A stretch of DNA of 64,000 nucleotides from an uncultured Pelagibacteraceae bacterium (GCA_902543295.1 CACBXW010000001.1:186001-250000), one strand, 5' to 3'; shown: positions 1 through 9,496, counted from the stretch's first letter. The notes: generated by a model not told the origin, from the letters alone. Numbers and translations: made by a program.

Positions 1-1581
1 CTATCTTTAGACATGTCAACTATAGTACCAACTATTTCTGGACCAAAACGTCCACAGGATAAAGTTCTACTTACTAACGCATCATCAAATTTTAAAAAAG
101 TATTTTCAGAAATTACAAAAAAAGAAGAGCCAAATATTTATGATGTTGAAAAAGAAGATTTTAAAATAACCGATGGCGATGTGTTAATTGCTGCAATCAC
201 TTCTTGTACTAATACTTCCAATCCAAGTGTACTAATTGGAGCAGGTTTACTAGCAAAAAATGCAATTGAAAAAGGTTTAATGACTAAGCCTTGGGTAAAA
301 ACATCTTTGGCACCTGGATCACAAGTAGTTACAGATTATCTAGAAAAAGCTGGGCTAAATATTTATTTAGATAAGTTAGGTTTTAATTTAGTTGGTTATG
401 GATGTACAACTTGTATTGGTAATTCAGGTCCATTAGCCGATAATATCTCAGATTCCATAAAAAATAATAATATTTATGCTGTCTCGGTTTTATCTGGAAA
501 CAGAAACTTTGAAGGAAGAATTTCACCTTTAATAAAAGCAAATTATTTAGCGTCTCCGCCATTAGTCGTTGCTTATGCAATAGCAGGAACTATGAGATTT
601 GATTTGTATAAGGATCCATTAGGTAAAGATAAAGATGGTAAAGATGTTTTTTTAAAAGATATATGGCCATCTAACAAAGAAATAGAAGAAACATTGAGAA
701 ATTCATTAAATGCAGAAATGTTTATAAAAAGATACTCAAATGTTTCTCAAGGACCAGAACAATGGCAAAAAATTAAAACAGAGGAAACCAATATTTATAA
801 TTGGGAAGATAATTCAACGTACGTAAAAAAACCTCCGTTTTTTGACAACCTTCCTGATAAACCAGAAGGATTTAAAGAAATTAAGGATGCAAGACCACTA
901 TTAATATTGGGTGATAGCATTACCACTGATCATATTTCACCTGCTGGATCAATTCAAAAAGATAGTCCAACTGGAGAATATTTTATGAAACATCAAATAC
1001 TTCCAAAAGACTATAATTCCTATGGAGCAAGAAGAGGGAATCATGAGGTTATGATGAGAGGAACTTTTGCAAATATAAGAATTAGAAATGAAATGGCACC
1101 TGGTACTGAGGGTGGTTTTACCAAGTTGTACCCTGAGAAAAAAGTAATGCCAGTATATGATGCGGTTGTTGAATATAAAAAAAGAGGTACCGATTTAGTT
1201 GTAATTGGTGGTAAAGAGTATGGAACTGGATCTTCTAGAGATTGGGCGGCCAAAGGAACCAAACTTTTAGGTGTAAAGGCTGTTTTTGCAGAAAGTTTTG
1301 AGAGAATTCATAGATCAAATCTTATAGGAATGGGTATACTACCATTACAGTTTAAAGATGGAATAAATAGAACTAATCTAAAATTAGATGGCTCAGAACT
1401 ATTTTCTATTATTGACTTAGAAAAAGGCATAGATCCTAGAGATGAAGTTGATGTTGAAATCAAATATGTCTCTGGAGATATCAAAAGAATTAAAATGTTA
1501 AGTAGAATAGATACTAAGAACGAATTAGAGTATTACAAAAATGGTGGAATTTTACAATATGTACTTAGGAACATGATTTAA
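1..1581 (+). CDS. acnA: Aconitate hydratase A, C-terminal part (cut by window start)
   Basis: TCA-cycle enzyme that isomerises citrate to isocitrate in the cytoplasm with a 4Fe-4S cluster. The frame is open from base 1; the first codons read LSLDMSTIVP, which corresponds to the interior of AcnA, so the ATG at 13 is not the true start. About 526 of the usual ~890 residues are present. Seen: the cluster-ligand segments SCTNTS and GCTTCIGNSGPL, then the swivel-domain motifs GDSITTDHISPAG and GKEYGTGSSRDWAAKGT. The stop overlaps the next start by one base (TAATG), so the downstream membrane-protein gene is probably co-transcribed. The family call is certain; only the N-terminus is missing. Confidence 0.96.
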   Translation, partial: LSLDMSTIVPTISGPKRPQDKVLLTNASSNFKKVFSEITKKEEPNIYDVEKEDFKITDGDVLIAAITSCTNTSNPSVLIGAGLLAKNAIEKGLMTKPWVKTSLAPGSQVVTDYLEKAGLNIYLDKLGFNLVGYGCTTCIGNSGPLADNISDSIKNNNIYAVSVLSGNRNFEGRISPLIKANYLASPPLVVAYAIAGTMRFDLYKDPLGKDKDGKDVFLKDIWPSNKEIEETLRNSLNAEMFIKRYSNVSQGPEQWQKIKTEETNIYNWEDNSTYVKKPPFFDNLPDKPEGFKEIKDARPLLILGDSITTDHISPAGSIQKDSPTGEYFMKHQILPKDYNSYGARRGNHEVMMRGTFANIRIRNEMAPGTEGGFTKLYPEKKVMPVYDAVVEYKKRGTDLVVIGGKEYGTGSSRDWAAKGTKLLGVKAVFAESFERIHRSNLIGMGILPLQFKDGINRTNLKLDGSELFSIIDLEKGIDPRDEVDVEIKYVSGDIKRIKMLSRIDTKNELEYYKNGGILQYVLRNMI

Positions 1582-2225
1582 TGGATGAAGATATTGAAAT
1601 AATAAATACCCAAACACGTAATGAAAAAATTAAAAACTTTTTCATAAATAATAAAAATTCTTTAATTTCGATATTAATAATAATTATTTTGGCTTTAATT
1701 GGTTACTTTTCTTTTGAAGAATATCAATCTAGCAAAAGAGAAAAATTAGCTGATAAATACGACTTAGCTGTAATAAGATATGAAGCTGATAATAAATATA
1801 ATGTGATCCCGGATCTTAAAGAGGTGATTAATGCTAAAGACAAAACATATTCTCCTCTAGCTTTCTATTTTTTGCTAGATAACGATTTGATAAATTCAAA
1901 AGATGAAATTAACAATTATTTTGATATTTTAATTAATGATATTGGCTTGGATAAAAAGTTTAAAGAGCTAATAATCTTTAAAAAAGGCTTATATAATTCA
2001 GATTTTTCAGATGAAAATGAATTGTTAGCTATTTTTAATCCTTTAATTAAAGCGGATAGTATATGGAAACCACATAGTCTTTATATTATGGCAGAATATT
2101 ATTTATCAAAAAATCAAATGCAAAAATCAAAAGAATTTTTTGAGCAAATAGTTAGTCTTGAAAATAATAACTCTAAAATAAAAACTAAAGCTCAAAAAAG
2201 GCTAAGATCTAGTTTCAGTGAGTAG
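1581..2225 (+). CDS. Membrane-anchored TPR-like protein (YfgM/BamB-partner type)
   Basis: A 214-residue protein with one N-terminal membrane helix (about residues 24-46, rich in I and L), followed by a mostly helical soluble domain with the look of degenerate tetratricopeptide repeats (for example SLYIMAEYYLSKNQMQKSKEFF near the end). This architecture matches the YfgM/TPR_21 family, often encoded just upstream of the BamB beta-propeller lipoprotein, as it is here. It overlaps acnA by one base and the BamB-like gene by eight. A role in envelope protein handling is inferred from family and neighbour; no catalytic motif is visible. Confidence 0.7.
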   Translation: MDEDIEIINTQTRNEKIKNFFINNKNSLISILIIIILALIGYFSFEEYQSSKREKLADKYDLAVIRYEADNKYNVIPDLKEVINAKDKTYSPLAFYFLLDNDLINSKDEINNYFDILINDIGLDKKFKELIIFKKGLYNSDFSDENELLAIFNPLIKADSIWKPHSLYIMAEYYLSKNQMQKSKEFFEQIVSLENNNSKIKTKAQKRLRSSFSE

Positions 2226-3486
2226 GATAAAATTATATTTCGTATTTTTACTTTTATTATCATCTTGTGGTCAAAGTGATAAATCTGTAGAAAATACTAA
2301 CTCTAAAATTTTATTTGAAGAAATTAAACCAATTCAAGAACAATTAAATCCAAATATACAAATAAATCTTTCTAAATTAGTTAAAGACAATAGTTTTGTA
2401 AATAATATTACAAATAATAATGGAAACATTAACTTTGAGCCAACATTTGAAAAGAAGAAAACATTTAAATTCTCAAGGATTAAACAGTTTAATTCAATAG
2501 ATACAGAAATTTTGTTTATTCAAAATAACGATCTAATTTATTTTGATAACAAAGGCACAATATTCAGAATTAACGAAAATTTTGAAACTTTGTGGAAAGC
2601 AAATCATTACTCAAAGAAAGAGAGAAAACTTAATCCAATATTATATTTTAATTATATTGATAACAGACTTTTAGTTGTTGATACTTTATCTAATATTTTT
2701 TCAATAAATTTAGAAAATGGACAATTAATTTGGAAAAAAGAAAGCATTACTCCTTTTAATTCTAATGTTACTGTACAAGCAGATAAATTTATAACTGTTG
2801 ATTTTGATAATGTTATAAGATGTTTTTCTGTAATCGATGGAAATGAATTATGGAATTTCAAAACAGAAAATACATTTATTAAATCACAAAAAAAATTATC
2901 TATAGTTATTAAAGATGATAATGTTTACTCGCTTAATAATTTAGGAGATCTTACAGCTTTAAATGTTAACGATGGTAGTTTAGTATGGCAAACACCTACT
3001 CAAAGTAACGAAATATTCTTAAATGCATTTAGTCTTAAAAATTCGGAAATGATTTTAAATAATGAGACAATATATTTTTCAAATAATAAAAATGAATTAT
3101 TTTCGATTGACTCAAGAACTGGAATAGTAAAATGGAAGCAAACAGTAAACTCCAGTTTAAAACCTACGATTTCTGAAAATTATATTTTTAATATTTCTGA
3201 GGAAGGATATTTATTCGTCATTGATACAGAGACTGGAAATATAATTAGGATAACTGATGTTTTCTCAAATTTTAAAAAAAGAGAAAAAGTTAAACCAGTA
3301 GGTTTTGTTATTGCTAAGAATAAAATTTATTTGTCTACCGATAATGGAAGAATTTTGATTATCAATTTAACTAATTCTGAAACTGAAAAGGTAATTAAAT
3401 TTAATAACGAAAAAATATCGAGACCATTTATTAATAATGCTAATATTTTTTTAATTAAAAATAATGGAATTATAAAATCAAATTAA
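2218..3486 (+). CDS. bamB: PQQ-repeat beta-propeller lipoprotein, BamB-like
   Basis: A 422-residue protein with a GTG start inside the end of the preceding gene. The N-terminus is a lipoprotein signal with a lipobox ending LLSSC (Cys at residue 17), so the mature protein should be lipid-anchored and periplasmic. The body has repeated propeller blades with W-containing turns such as ENGQLIWKKE, IDGNELWNFK, NDGSLVWQTP and RTGIVKWKQT, typical of PQQ-like repeats. BamB is an accessory lipoprotein of the outer-membrane beta-barrel assembly machine. The assignment rests on the lipobox, the repeats and the TPR-type gene upstream. Other PQQ-repeat lipoproteins are possible. Confidence 0.75.
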   Translation: MSRIKLYFVFLLLLSSCGQSDKSVENTNSKILFEEIKPIQEQLNPNIQINLSKLVKDNSFVNNITNNNGNINFEPTFEKKKTFKFSRIKQFNSIDTEILFIQNNDLIYFDNKGTIFRINENFETLWKANHYSKKERKLNPILYFNYIDNRLLVVDTLSNIFSINLENGQLIWKKESITPFNSNVTVQADKFITVDFDNVIRCFSVIDGNELWNFKTENTFIKSQKKLSIVIKDDNVYSLNNLGDLTALNVNDGSLVWQTPTQSNEIFLNAFSLKNSEMILNNETIYFSNNKNELFSIDSRTGIVKWKQTVNSSLKPTISENYIFNISEEGYLFVIDTETGNIIRITDVFSNFKKREKVKPVGFVIAKNKIYLSTDNGRILIINLTNSETEKVIKFNNEKISRPFINNANIFLIKNNGIIKSN

Positions 3487-3917
3487 TGTTATTAAAATTT
3501 TTAGAAAAAATTGGAAGAAAAAAGGTAGTTTTAGATAGGGGGCCGTCTCACCCAAAATTTGATGAAGCCAAACCATGGATGAATAGATATTATTTATTAT
3601 TTAGGAATAGACCAAAATGGTTTCCATTTAATATATTAATTCATGAAATGTTGGATGATGATCATGGAGATGGAGTTCATAATCATCTATTCCCTTATAT
3701 TACAATAATTTTGAGAGGCGGTTATTGGGAAACTACTAAAAAAGGCAAGTTCTGGAGAAAACCTGGATATATTGGATTTAGATCAGCCAATGCATATCAT
3801 AGAGTAGACCTTGAGCCCGGAACAACGCCAATGACAATTTTTATCTCTGGACCATTTGGATTAAGAAAAGGACCAAGATCAGAATACGGTATCGATTTTA
3901 ATTCAAAAAAGAATTAA
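3486..3917 (+). CDS. Cupin-like small protein
   Basis: A 143-residue soluble protein. The segment HNHLFPYITIILRGGYWE, followed by a later YHRVDLEPG stretch, looks like the two metal-binding motifs of a single-domain cupin, with His residues near positions 65-67 and 104. No signal peptide is evident. It overlaps its neighbours by one base on each side, so it sits inside the acnA-to-yjbQ transcription unit. Its substrate is unknown; nothing in the neighbourhood (a BamB-like lipoprotein before, ZapE after) gives a specific role. Confidence 0.6.
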   Translation: MLLKFLEKIGRKKVVLDRGPSHPKFDEAKPWMNRYYLLFRNRPKWFPFNILIHEMLDDDHGDGVHNHLFPYITIILRGGYWETTKKGKFWRKPGYIGFRSANAYHRVDLEPGTTPMTIFISGPFGLRKGPRSEYGIDFNSKKN

Positions 3918-4972
3918 TGCAAAAAAGTTTTGTTAAAGAGTTTAAACTCTACTGCAAAAAGAAAAATTTAGATGTTAATTCTCATCAGATAAAACTCATA
4001 AAAACATTAGAAGAATATTATAAATTAAACTACAAATCATTTATCTCAAAAATTTTATCAAAAAAAAATTATAGAAAAGGCTTTTATCTTTATGGAGACG
4101 TTGGTGTTGGCAAAACTATGATATTAGATTTTTTTTTCGACTTAGTTGAAGGTAAAAAATTAAAACTTCACTTTAATGAGTTTATGCTTAGCTTTCACGA
4201 CTTTGTACACCAATCCAAAGATAAAAATGATGAAAATAAATTAAGTAAATTTGTTAAAAAATTAAAATCGAAAGCAAAATTAATATATTTTGACGAGTTT
4301 CAAGTTACAAATATAGTAGATGCAATGATACTTGGAAAATTATTTGATGAAATATTTAAAGAAGATTTAAAAATTATTGTAACTTCTAATATAAAAATAG
4401 AAAATTTGTACAAAGATGGGTTGCAAAGAGATCAATTCAAACCTTTTATAAAAATAATGCAAAAGCAATCATTTGAATATGAATTAAATATAGATGATGA
4501 TTATAGAAAGTCCAAAGGTAATAAAACTCAAAGATATTACTCACCTTTAAATCAAGAAAACAATTTTAAAATAAACAAATTATTTAGAGTGATGACTAAA
4601 GATAAGGTTTTAAAAGAAAAGATTTTAAATATTAAAGGAAGAAAATTTATTTTAAAAAATTTTTATGATGGAATTGTTCGATTAACTTTTAAAGAAGTAT
4701 GTGATAAAAATTTAGGATCAGAGGATTATATAAAAATAGTAAAAAATTGTTTTTTTATAGTTATGGAAAATGTACCAGCGTTTAATGATTTAAATTCAAA
4801 TCAACAACAAAGATTTATTACTTTTTTAGATATCGTGTATGATCAAAATATACCTATGGCCATTAGTGCAGAACAAAATATTGATAAACTCACATCATCA
4901 AGGTTATTGGAAAAACCATTTAAGCGTACAATTAGCCGATTATATGAACTAACATCTAAAAAGAATTTATGA
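3917..4972 (+). CDS. zapE: AFG1/ZapE-family ATPase
   Basis: A 351-residue AAA-type ATPase. Walker A is GDVGVGKT at residues 60-67, and Walker B is LIYFDE at about 122-127 followed by FQVTNIVDAMILGKLF, the signature of the AFG1/ZapE family. In bacteria ZapE associates with the division machinery; in mitochondria AFG1/LACE1 acts in protein quality control. Length fits the family (about 350-390 residues). It overlaps the cupin gene by one base and yjbQ by four (ATGA). The family call is firm; the physiological role in this organism is inferred from homology. Confidence 0.9.
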   Translation: MQKSFVKEFKLYCKKKNLDVNSHQIKLIKTLEEYYKLNYKSFISKILSKKNYRKGFYLYGDVGVGKTMILDFFFDLVEGKKLKLHFNEFMLSFHDFVHQSKDKNDENKLSKFVKKLKSKAKLIYFDEFQVTNIVDAMILGKLFDEIFKEDLKIIVTSNIKIENLYKDGLQRDQFKPFIKIMQKQSFEYELNIDDDYRKSKGNKTQRYYSPLNQENNFKINKLFRVMTKDKVLKEKILNIKGRKFILKNFYDGIVRLTFKEVCDKNLGSEDYIKIVKNCFFIVMENVPAFNDLNSNQQQRFITFLDIVYDQNIPMAISAEQNIDKLTSSRLLEKPFKRTISRLYELTSKKNL

Positions 4973-5388
4973 GACAAGAATTTTTTAATCTTGAACTTAA
5001 AACAAATGGTCAAAAATTATATGAATTTACCGATCAAACGATAGACTGGATAAATAAAAATAATTTTAATAATGGTATTTTAAATTTAAGCATACAGCAC
5101 ACTAGTGCATCTTTAATTGTTCAAGAAAATGCTGATCCTGATGTTCAATCAGATTTAATTAATTATTTTGATAAAATTGCTCCAATGGATAATAAATTAT
5201 ATATTCATACAATAGAAGGTAAGGACGATATGCCAGCTCATATAAAGTCAGCGTTAACTAACAATCAAATATCCCTCAGTATAAAAAACAAACAACTTTT
5301 GCTGGGAACTTGGCAAGGAATTTACCTTTTTGAACATAGGTTGGCTTCTACAAAAAGGCTGATTATTCATCATTTTATTGGAGATTAA
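4969..5388 (+). CDS. yjbQ: YjbQ family protein (UPF0047)
   Basis: A 139-residue protein matching the YjbQ/UPF0047 family in length and in motifs: LSIQHTSASLIVQENADPDV in the middle, MPAHIKSAL after it, and LGTWQGIYLFEHR near the end. Members are often annotated as secondary thiamine-phosphate synthase because one member can substitute weakly for ThiE, but the native function is uncertain. The start overlaps the zapE stop (ATGA). Its stop shares four bases (TTAA) with the stop of the convergent photolyase gene, leaving no room for a terminator between them. Confidence 0.9.
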   Translation: MRQEFFNLELKTNGQKLYEFTDQTIDWINKNNFNNGILNLSIQHTSASLIVQENADPDVQSDLINYFDKIAPMDNKLYIHTIEGKDDMPAHIKSALTNNQISLSIKNKQLLLGTWQGIYLFEHRLASTKRLIIHHFIGD

Positions 5389-6803
5389 TTTTTTAAAGTT
5401 TGAAATGCTTTGAGAGCTGCATTTCTGGCTTCTTCATGTACAACTATTGGAGAAGGGTAATCAGAACCAATTTTAGTTTTTATAGCTTCTTGATATTTTG
5501 TTTCCATTTCCCATGGTTTATGAATAAATTTACTTGGAACTCTCTCAAGTTCAGGTACCCATTTTTTTACATACAAACCTTGTTTATCAAATTTTTCACC
5601 CTGCAATATAGGATTAAAAATTCTAAAATAAGGGGCTGCATCTGCACCACAGCCAGCAACCCATTGCCATTGTGCAACATTGTTTGCTTCATTAAAATCT
5701 AACAAACAATTTCTAAAATGTTTTTCACCTTCTTTCCAATTAATTCTTAAATGTTTTACAAGAAAAGAACCAACTACCATTCTAATTCTATTATGCATCC
5801 AACCTGTTTCATAAAGTTGTCTCATCCCAGCATCAACAATTGGGTATCCAGTCATACCATTTTTCCAAGCTTTCAAATTTTTTGCATTTTTATCCCATGG
5901 AAATTTATCAAATTCTTTTCTTAAATTACCTTTTAGCATTTCAGGGAAATAATTAATTAAACTATGTGAAAATTCTCTCCAGCCTAATTCATTTAGATAT
6001 TTTTTAACACTAATATTTTTTGATTTATATTTATAACATTTGTCCCAAACGTTACTTACATGTATTTGTCCATTTCTAATGAATGGCGAAAGTTTTGATG
6101 AACCATTTATAGCTGGATAATCTCTGTCAACTCCATATTTCAACATTCTATTTTCAACAAACTCATTTAAATATTTTTCGGATTGTTTTTCTGTTGGGTC
6201 CCAATATTTTTCAAATTTTTTATACCAATTTTTCTTTGGTAAAATTTGATCTGGAACATTATTATTTTTGAATAATTTTATTTTGCTCTTAACTTTTTTT
6301 ACTTTTAATGTTTTGTTTGGGATACTATCCAAGTAAATTTGCTCTCCAACTCTCCAAAATGGACTATAAACTTTATAAGGGCTTCCATCATCTTTTGTAA
6401 CATTATTATACTCATTAAGAACATTTCCTTTAAAGCATTTTGAAAGTATTTTGTTTTTTTCAAAAATTTTAATGAGATCATTATCTAACTTTAATTGAGA
6501 TGGCTCATATATTTTATTCCAAAATATAGAAATTCCTTGTTTGCCTTTGACTTTACTAAAAAAAGTTATCTCATCAGAAAATACTAATTCTAATTCAATA
6601 TTGTATTTAATTAATTCATCTTTAAAATTAATTAAAGATTTATTTACCCACCATTTTTGAGCTTCTCTAACATCATCAAAATTTTCCTTGTTATAAATAT
6701 ATAATGCTGTGACAGTATCGTAATTATTTGTTGCATAAGATAATGCAGTATTATTTTTTATTCTAAAATCGTCTCTTATCCAAACAACAGCTTTTTTTGA
6801 CAT
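5385..6803 (-). CDS. phrB: Deoxyribodipyrimidine photolyase (class I CPD type)
   Basis: A 472-residue light-driven repair enzyme for UV-induced cyclobutane pyrimidine dimers. The N-terminus AVVWIRDDFRIKNNTAL is the antenna-binding Rossmann domain of the photolyase/cryptochrome family. The C-terminal half carries the FAD-binding helices: GYPIVDAGMRQLYETGWMHN, then RMVVGSFLVKHL, and a Trp-rich NNVAQWQWVAGCGADAAPYFR segment containing electron-transfer tryptophans. Length is normal. It is the last gene of a minus-strand run and lies 5 bases after the ammonia-lyase-like gene. Photolyase suits a sunlit surface-ocean organism. Confidence 0.95.
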   Translation of the reverse strand: MSKKAVVWIRDDFRIKNNTALSYATNNYDTVTALYIYNKENFDDVREAQKWWVNKSLINFKDELIKYNIELELVFSDEITFFSKVKGKQGISIFWNKIYEPSQLKLDNDLIKIFEKNKILSKCFKGNVLNEYNNVTKDDGSPYKVYSPFWRVGEQIYLDSIPNKTLKVKKVKSKIKLFKNNNVPDQILPKKNWYKKFEKYWDPTEKQSEKYLNEFVENRMLKYGVDRDYPAINGSSKLSPFIRNGQIHVSNVWDKCYKYKSKNISVKKYLNELGWREFSHSLINYFPEMLKGNLRKEFDKFPWDKNAKNLKAWKNGMTGYPIVDAGMRQLYETGWMHNRIRMVVGSFLVKHLRINWKEGEKHFRNCLLDFNEANNVAQWQWVAGCGADAAPYFRIFNPILQGEKFDKQGLYVKKWVPELERVPSKFIHKPWEMETKYQEAIKTKIGSDYPSPIVVHEEARNAALKAFQTLKN

Positions 6804-6808
6804 ATAAT

Positions 6809-7942
6809 TTACTTTCTGCCTTTAGATAGCAATTGTTTATAAAGTTTTACATCTGCATTACCTTCGCATCCAATAACTAAAACGTTAGATTTTTCGTTAA
6901 GATTTATTAATTTCTTTGTTTTAGGATTATTACAGAGACTTATAAGACTGATAATTCCTGGTGTAGCACATTCACCACCTATTATTGATCTTTTACTCAG
7001 TTTCTTGTCTTTAAGCATTGCAACAGTTTTAGGAACTTTTGAGTCATTTACAGTGACACAACAATTACTAGCCTTTTTTAATACATGCCAAGGTATGAGA
7101 GACATTTCATTGCATGACATACCACCCATTATACTTTCTTTTTTTATTTTAATTTTTTTTAAACTTTTGTTTTTTATGCTTTGAAGTACACAATCAGCTC
7201 CATCAGGTTCAACTATTATTATTTTAGGAATTCTCTTGAAATATTTTGCAACTCCTGCAACTACACCTGCTGCCATGCCACCAACGCCAGCTTGAAGGAA
7301 TATATGTGTAATATAATGCGTAGTTTGTTTTGAAATTTCTTTAATCATAATTGAATAACCAGCCATAGTTAGCAAAGGAACATAACTATAATTCTTCGTA
7401 GATACATCTTGAACAATATTCCAATTATTCTTTTTTGATAATTTTTTACACTCGTTTAATGAGTTTTCGTAATTACCTTTTACTCGAATTACATCAGCTC
7501 CAAATTTTTCAATTTCTTTTACTCTTGCTTCACTTACATATTGACTAACAAATATTTTACATTGTAAACCCAATCTTTGAGCGCCCCAAGCAACTGATCT
7601 ACCATGATTCCCAGCTGTTGCAGATGATATTATTATATTTTTTTTCCTTTTAGATATTTTTTCTACAGCATATGCTCCACCTAAAGCTTTAAATGATTTT
7701 AAATGAAATCTTTTCGACTCATCTTTGTAAAAAATATTATTAAGTTTTAAATTTTTGTTTAGTTTCTCTAATTTTAATAATGGTGTTTTTTTATAGTTTT
7801 TCCACTTAGATATAGAATTAAACGCGTCAGTGATTATTTTTGACGAAATGATATTTAAAATATGGTTTCGATTAAAATTATAATTTTTATTCGATATAAA
7901 TTTTGTAAGTTTCCATTTTCTATAACTATCAAAGCTTTTCAC
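6809..7942 (-). CDS. PLP-dependent ammonia-lyase, diaminopropionate ammonia-lyase-like
   Basis: A 377-residue fold-type II PLP enzyme (tryptophan synthase beta superfamily). The Schiff-base lysine is K85 in SFKALGGAYA, a motif close to that of diaminopropionate ammonia-lyases, which turn 2,3-diaminopropionate into pyruvate and ammonia. ATAGNHGRSVAWGAQRLG and LQAGVGGMAAGV provide cofactor and phosphate contacts. It starts two bases after the GmaS-like gene ends, so it is part of that transcript. The true substrate is not certain: threonine-dehydratase-like or other amino-acid lyase activity is possible. The neighbourhood of ammonium and methylamine genes fits a deaminating role. Confidence 0.75.
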   Translation of the reverse strand: MKSFDSYRKWKLTKFISNKNYNFNRNHILNIISSKIITDAFNSISKWKNYKKTPLLKLEKLNKNLKLNNIFYKDESKRFHLKSFKALGGAYAVEKISKRKKNIIISSATAGNHGRSVAWGAQRLGLQCKIFVSQYVSEARVKEIEKFGADVIRVKGNYENSLNECKKLSKKNNWNIVQDVSTKNYSYVPLLTMAGYSIMIKEISKQTTHYITHIFLQAGVGGMAAGVVAGVAKYFKRIPKIIIVEPDGADCVLQSIKNKSLKKIKIKKESIMGGMSCNEMSLIPWHVLKKASNCCVTVNDSKVPKTVAMLKDKKLSKRSIIGGECATPGIISLISLCNNPKTKKLINLNEKSNVLVIGCEGNADVKLYKQLLSKGRK

Positions 7943-7943
7943 T

Positions 7944-9269
7944 TTAACAGTCTAGAGTATTCTGTCTTTCCCATTTTGTAATTGGTTTGGACTTATCAAA
8001 TTTTTCGTTATCATTAAAATCTTTTAATTCAGAAGTCCTTAACTTGACATAACTTTTAATTACTTCTTTTCCAAATGCTTTATTCATTTCTTTATTATTT
8101 TCAATTTTATCAAGAGAATCTTTTAGTTCATTTGGTAATTTAGAAAGGTTTGGATATTTTTTATAATCCTCATACATATTACAAAAAAGAGGTTTGCCAG
8201 GATTAATTCTTTTATTTAATCCCTCCATTCCTGCAGCTAATACACTAGCTTGAAGTAAATAAGGATTTGCGGATCCATCCATAAGTCTTAATTCAAATCT
8301 TCCTGGATCAGGAACCCTTATCATATGTGTACGGTTATTTCCTGTATATGATATACTGCTTGGAGACCATGTGGCACCAGATTTTGTTGGTGCAGCATTT
8401 ATTCGTCTGTAACTATTTATTGTTGGATTAAAAAAAGTAGATAAGGATGAAGCATGTTTCATGATGCCTCCCAAAAAGTTATAAGCTGTCTTGCTTAGCC
8501 CAAGCTTATCATGTTTATCAAGAAAGATATTTTTCTTTCCTTTCCATAAAGAAATATGTGCATGACATCCGTTACCAGTTAAATTTTCAAAAGGTTTTGG
8601 CATAAATGTTGCTCTCAAATCATGCTTTTCTGCAATAGTTTTAACCATAAATTTAAAAAAAGTGTGTCTATCAGCAGTTTTTAGACAATCTGAATAATCC
8701 CAATTCATTTCAAATTGCCCATTAGCATCTTCGTGGTCATTTTGATAAGGACCCCATCCCATTTCAATCATACAATCACAAATTTCTTTTATAAGCTCAT
8801 ATCTTCTCATTAATGAAGACTGGTCATAACAAGGTTTAGATTGAGTATCTCTATTATCAGCAATTGTGTTCCCATCAGTAGAAATCAAAAAATACTCACA
8901 CTCCACACCTGACTTCATGCTGTATCCCAATTCAGATAATTTTTTTATTTGTTTTTTTAACATCACTCTTGGTGAAGCATCGACTGGTTTACCATTCATC
9001 CATAAATCCGAAGCCAACCAACCAACTTCTTTATTCCATGGTAGTTGAATTAAACTGTCAGGATCAGGTATTGCAAACATATCAGAGTCAGCTGGCGTCA
9101 TATCTAACCAAGCTGCAAATCCAGCAAATCCAGCACCATTTACTTGCATATCTTTTATCGCATGAGCAGGAACCAATTTTGATCTTAATACACCAAATAA
9201 ATCTACGAAACTTATTAAAAAATATTTAATTTTTTTTTGTTTTGAAATTTTAAATAAATTTTTTGCCAT
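7944..9269 (-). CDS. gmaS: Type III glutamine synthetase family; likely gamma-glutamylmethylamide synthetase
   Basis: A 441-residue ATP-dependent ligase of the glutamine synthetase fold. The segments YFLISFVDLFGVLRSKLVPA, GAGFAGFAAWLDMTPAD, NDHEDANGQFEMNW and GNGCHAHISLW are as I recall them in GmaS proteins of marine methylamine users. GmaS condenses methylamine with glutamate to gamma-glutamylmethylamide, the first step of indirect methylamine oxidation. Length fits (about 435-445). It lies between the ammonium-transporter genes and the ammonia-lyase-like gene, in the same region as Tmm, Tdm and MgsABC-like genes, which supports GmaS over a plain type III glutamine synthetase (often called glnT). 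The substrate cannot be proven from sequence alone. Confidence 0.75.
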   Translation of the reverse strand: MAKNLFKISKQKKIKYFLISFVDLFGVLRSKLVPAHAIKDMQVNGAGFAGFAAWLDMTPADSDMFAIPDPDSLIQLPWNKEVGWLASDLWMNGKPVDASPRVMLKKQIKKLSELGYSMKSGVECEYFLISTDGNTIADNRDTQSKPCYDQSSLMRRYELIKEICDCMIEMGWGPYQNDHEDANGQFEMNWDYSDCLKTADRHTFFKFMVKTIAEKHDLRATFMPKPFENLTGNGCHAHISLWKGKKNIFLDKHDKLGLSKTAYNFLGGIMKHASSLSTFFNPTINSYRRINAAPTKSGATWSPSSISYTGNNRTHMIRVPDPGRFELRLMDGSANPYLLQASVLAAGMEGLNKRINPGKPLFCNMYEDYKKYPNLSKLPNELKDSLDKIENNKEMNKAFGKEVIKSYVKLRTSELKDFNDNEKFDKSKPITKWERQNTLDC

Positions 9270-9286
9270 CTAATAACGTAACACAA

Positions 9287-9451
9287 TTATTTAAAAAATG
9301 ATAAAAAGAAATCTTTGTAATAAATTAAATTTACACCAATAATAATTAATATTGCTATAATTACTCCATACTTTGCTTTTGGCCATGCAAGACGTGCCAT
9401 TTTGCTAGGAGTTTTATTTTCATTTTGATTATTTTCTTCAGAATTTTGCAT
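9287..9451 (-). CDS. Small single-pass membrane protein
   Basis: A 54-residue peptide: a polar N-terminus rich in N, E and K, then one hydrophobic helix (VIIAILIIIGVNLIYY) and a short tail. The ATG at 9451 is preferred over the upstream GTG at 9469, because the GTG lies inside an intrinsic terminator hairpin. The ATG falls directly after the terminator's T-run with no visible Shine-Dalgarno sequence, so translation may be weak, leaderless, or initiated further in at an internal Met. Function is unknown. Its place between amt and gmaS suggests a nitrogen-related membrane role, which is only inference. Confidence 0.5.
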   Translation of the reverse strand: MQNSEENNQNENKTPSKMARLAWPKAKYGVIIAILIIIGVNLIYYKDFFLSFFK

Positions 9452-9452
9452 T

Positions 9453-9489
9453 AAAAAAAAAGAGGGCACAGTATTTCATGCGCCCTCTT
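9453..9489 (-). terminator. Intrinsic terminator after the amt operon
   Basis: On the minus strand a hairpin with arms AAGAGGGC and GCCCTCTT, inner pairs GCA/TGT-like, and a short loop is followed by a run of nine T. This is a textbook Rho-independent terminator. It ends the transcript of the ammonium transporter and its 73-residue partner. The next gene's ATG (9451) is directly after the T-run. Confidence 0.9.
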
Positions 9490-9496
9490 AAAAGTT

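Noticed and set aside
7944-9269. Calling this gene plain glutamine synthetase glnA
   Set aside because: Length and segments fit type III/GmaS rather than GlnA, and the setting is methylamine metabolism.
9452-9469. GTG at 9469 as start of the small membrane protein
   Set aside because: It lies within the terminator hairpin and T-run; the ATG at 9451 is more likely.
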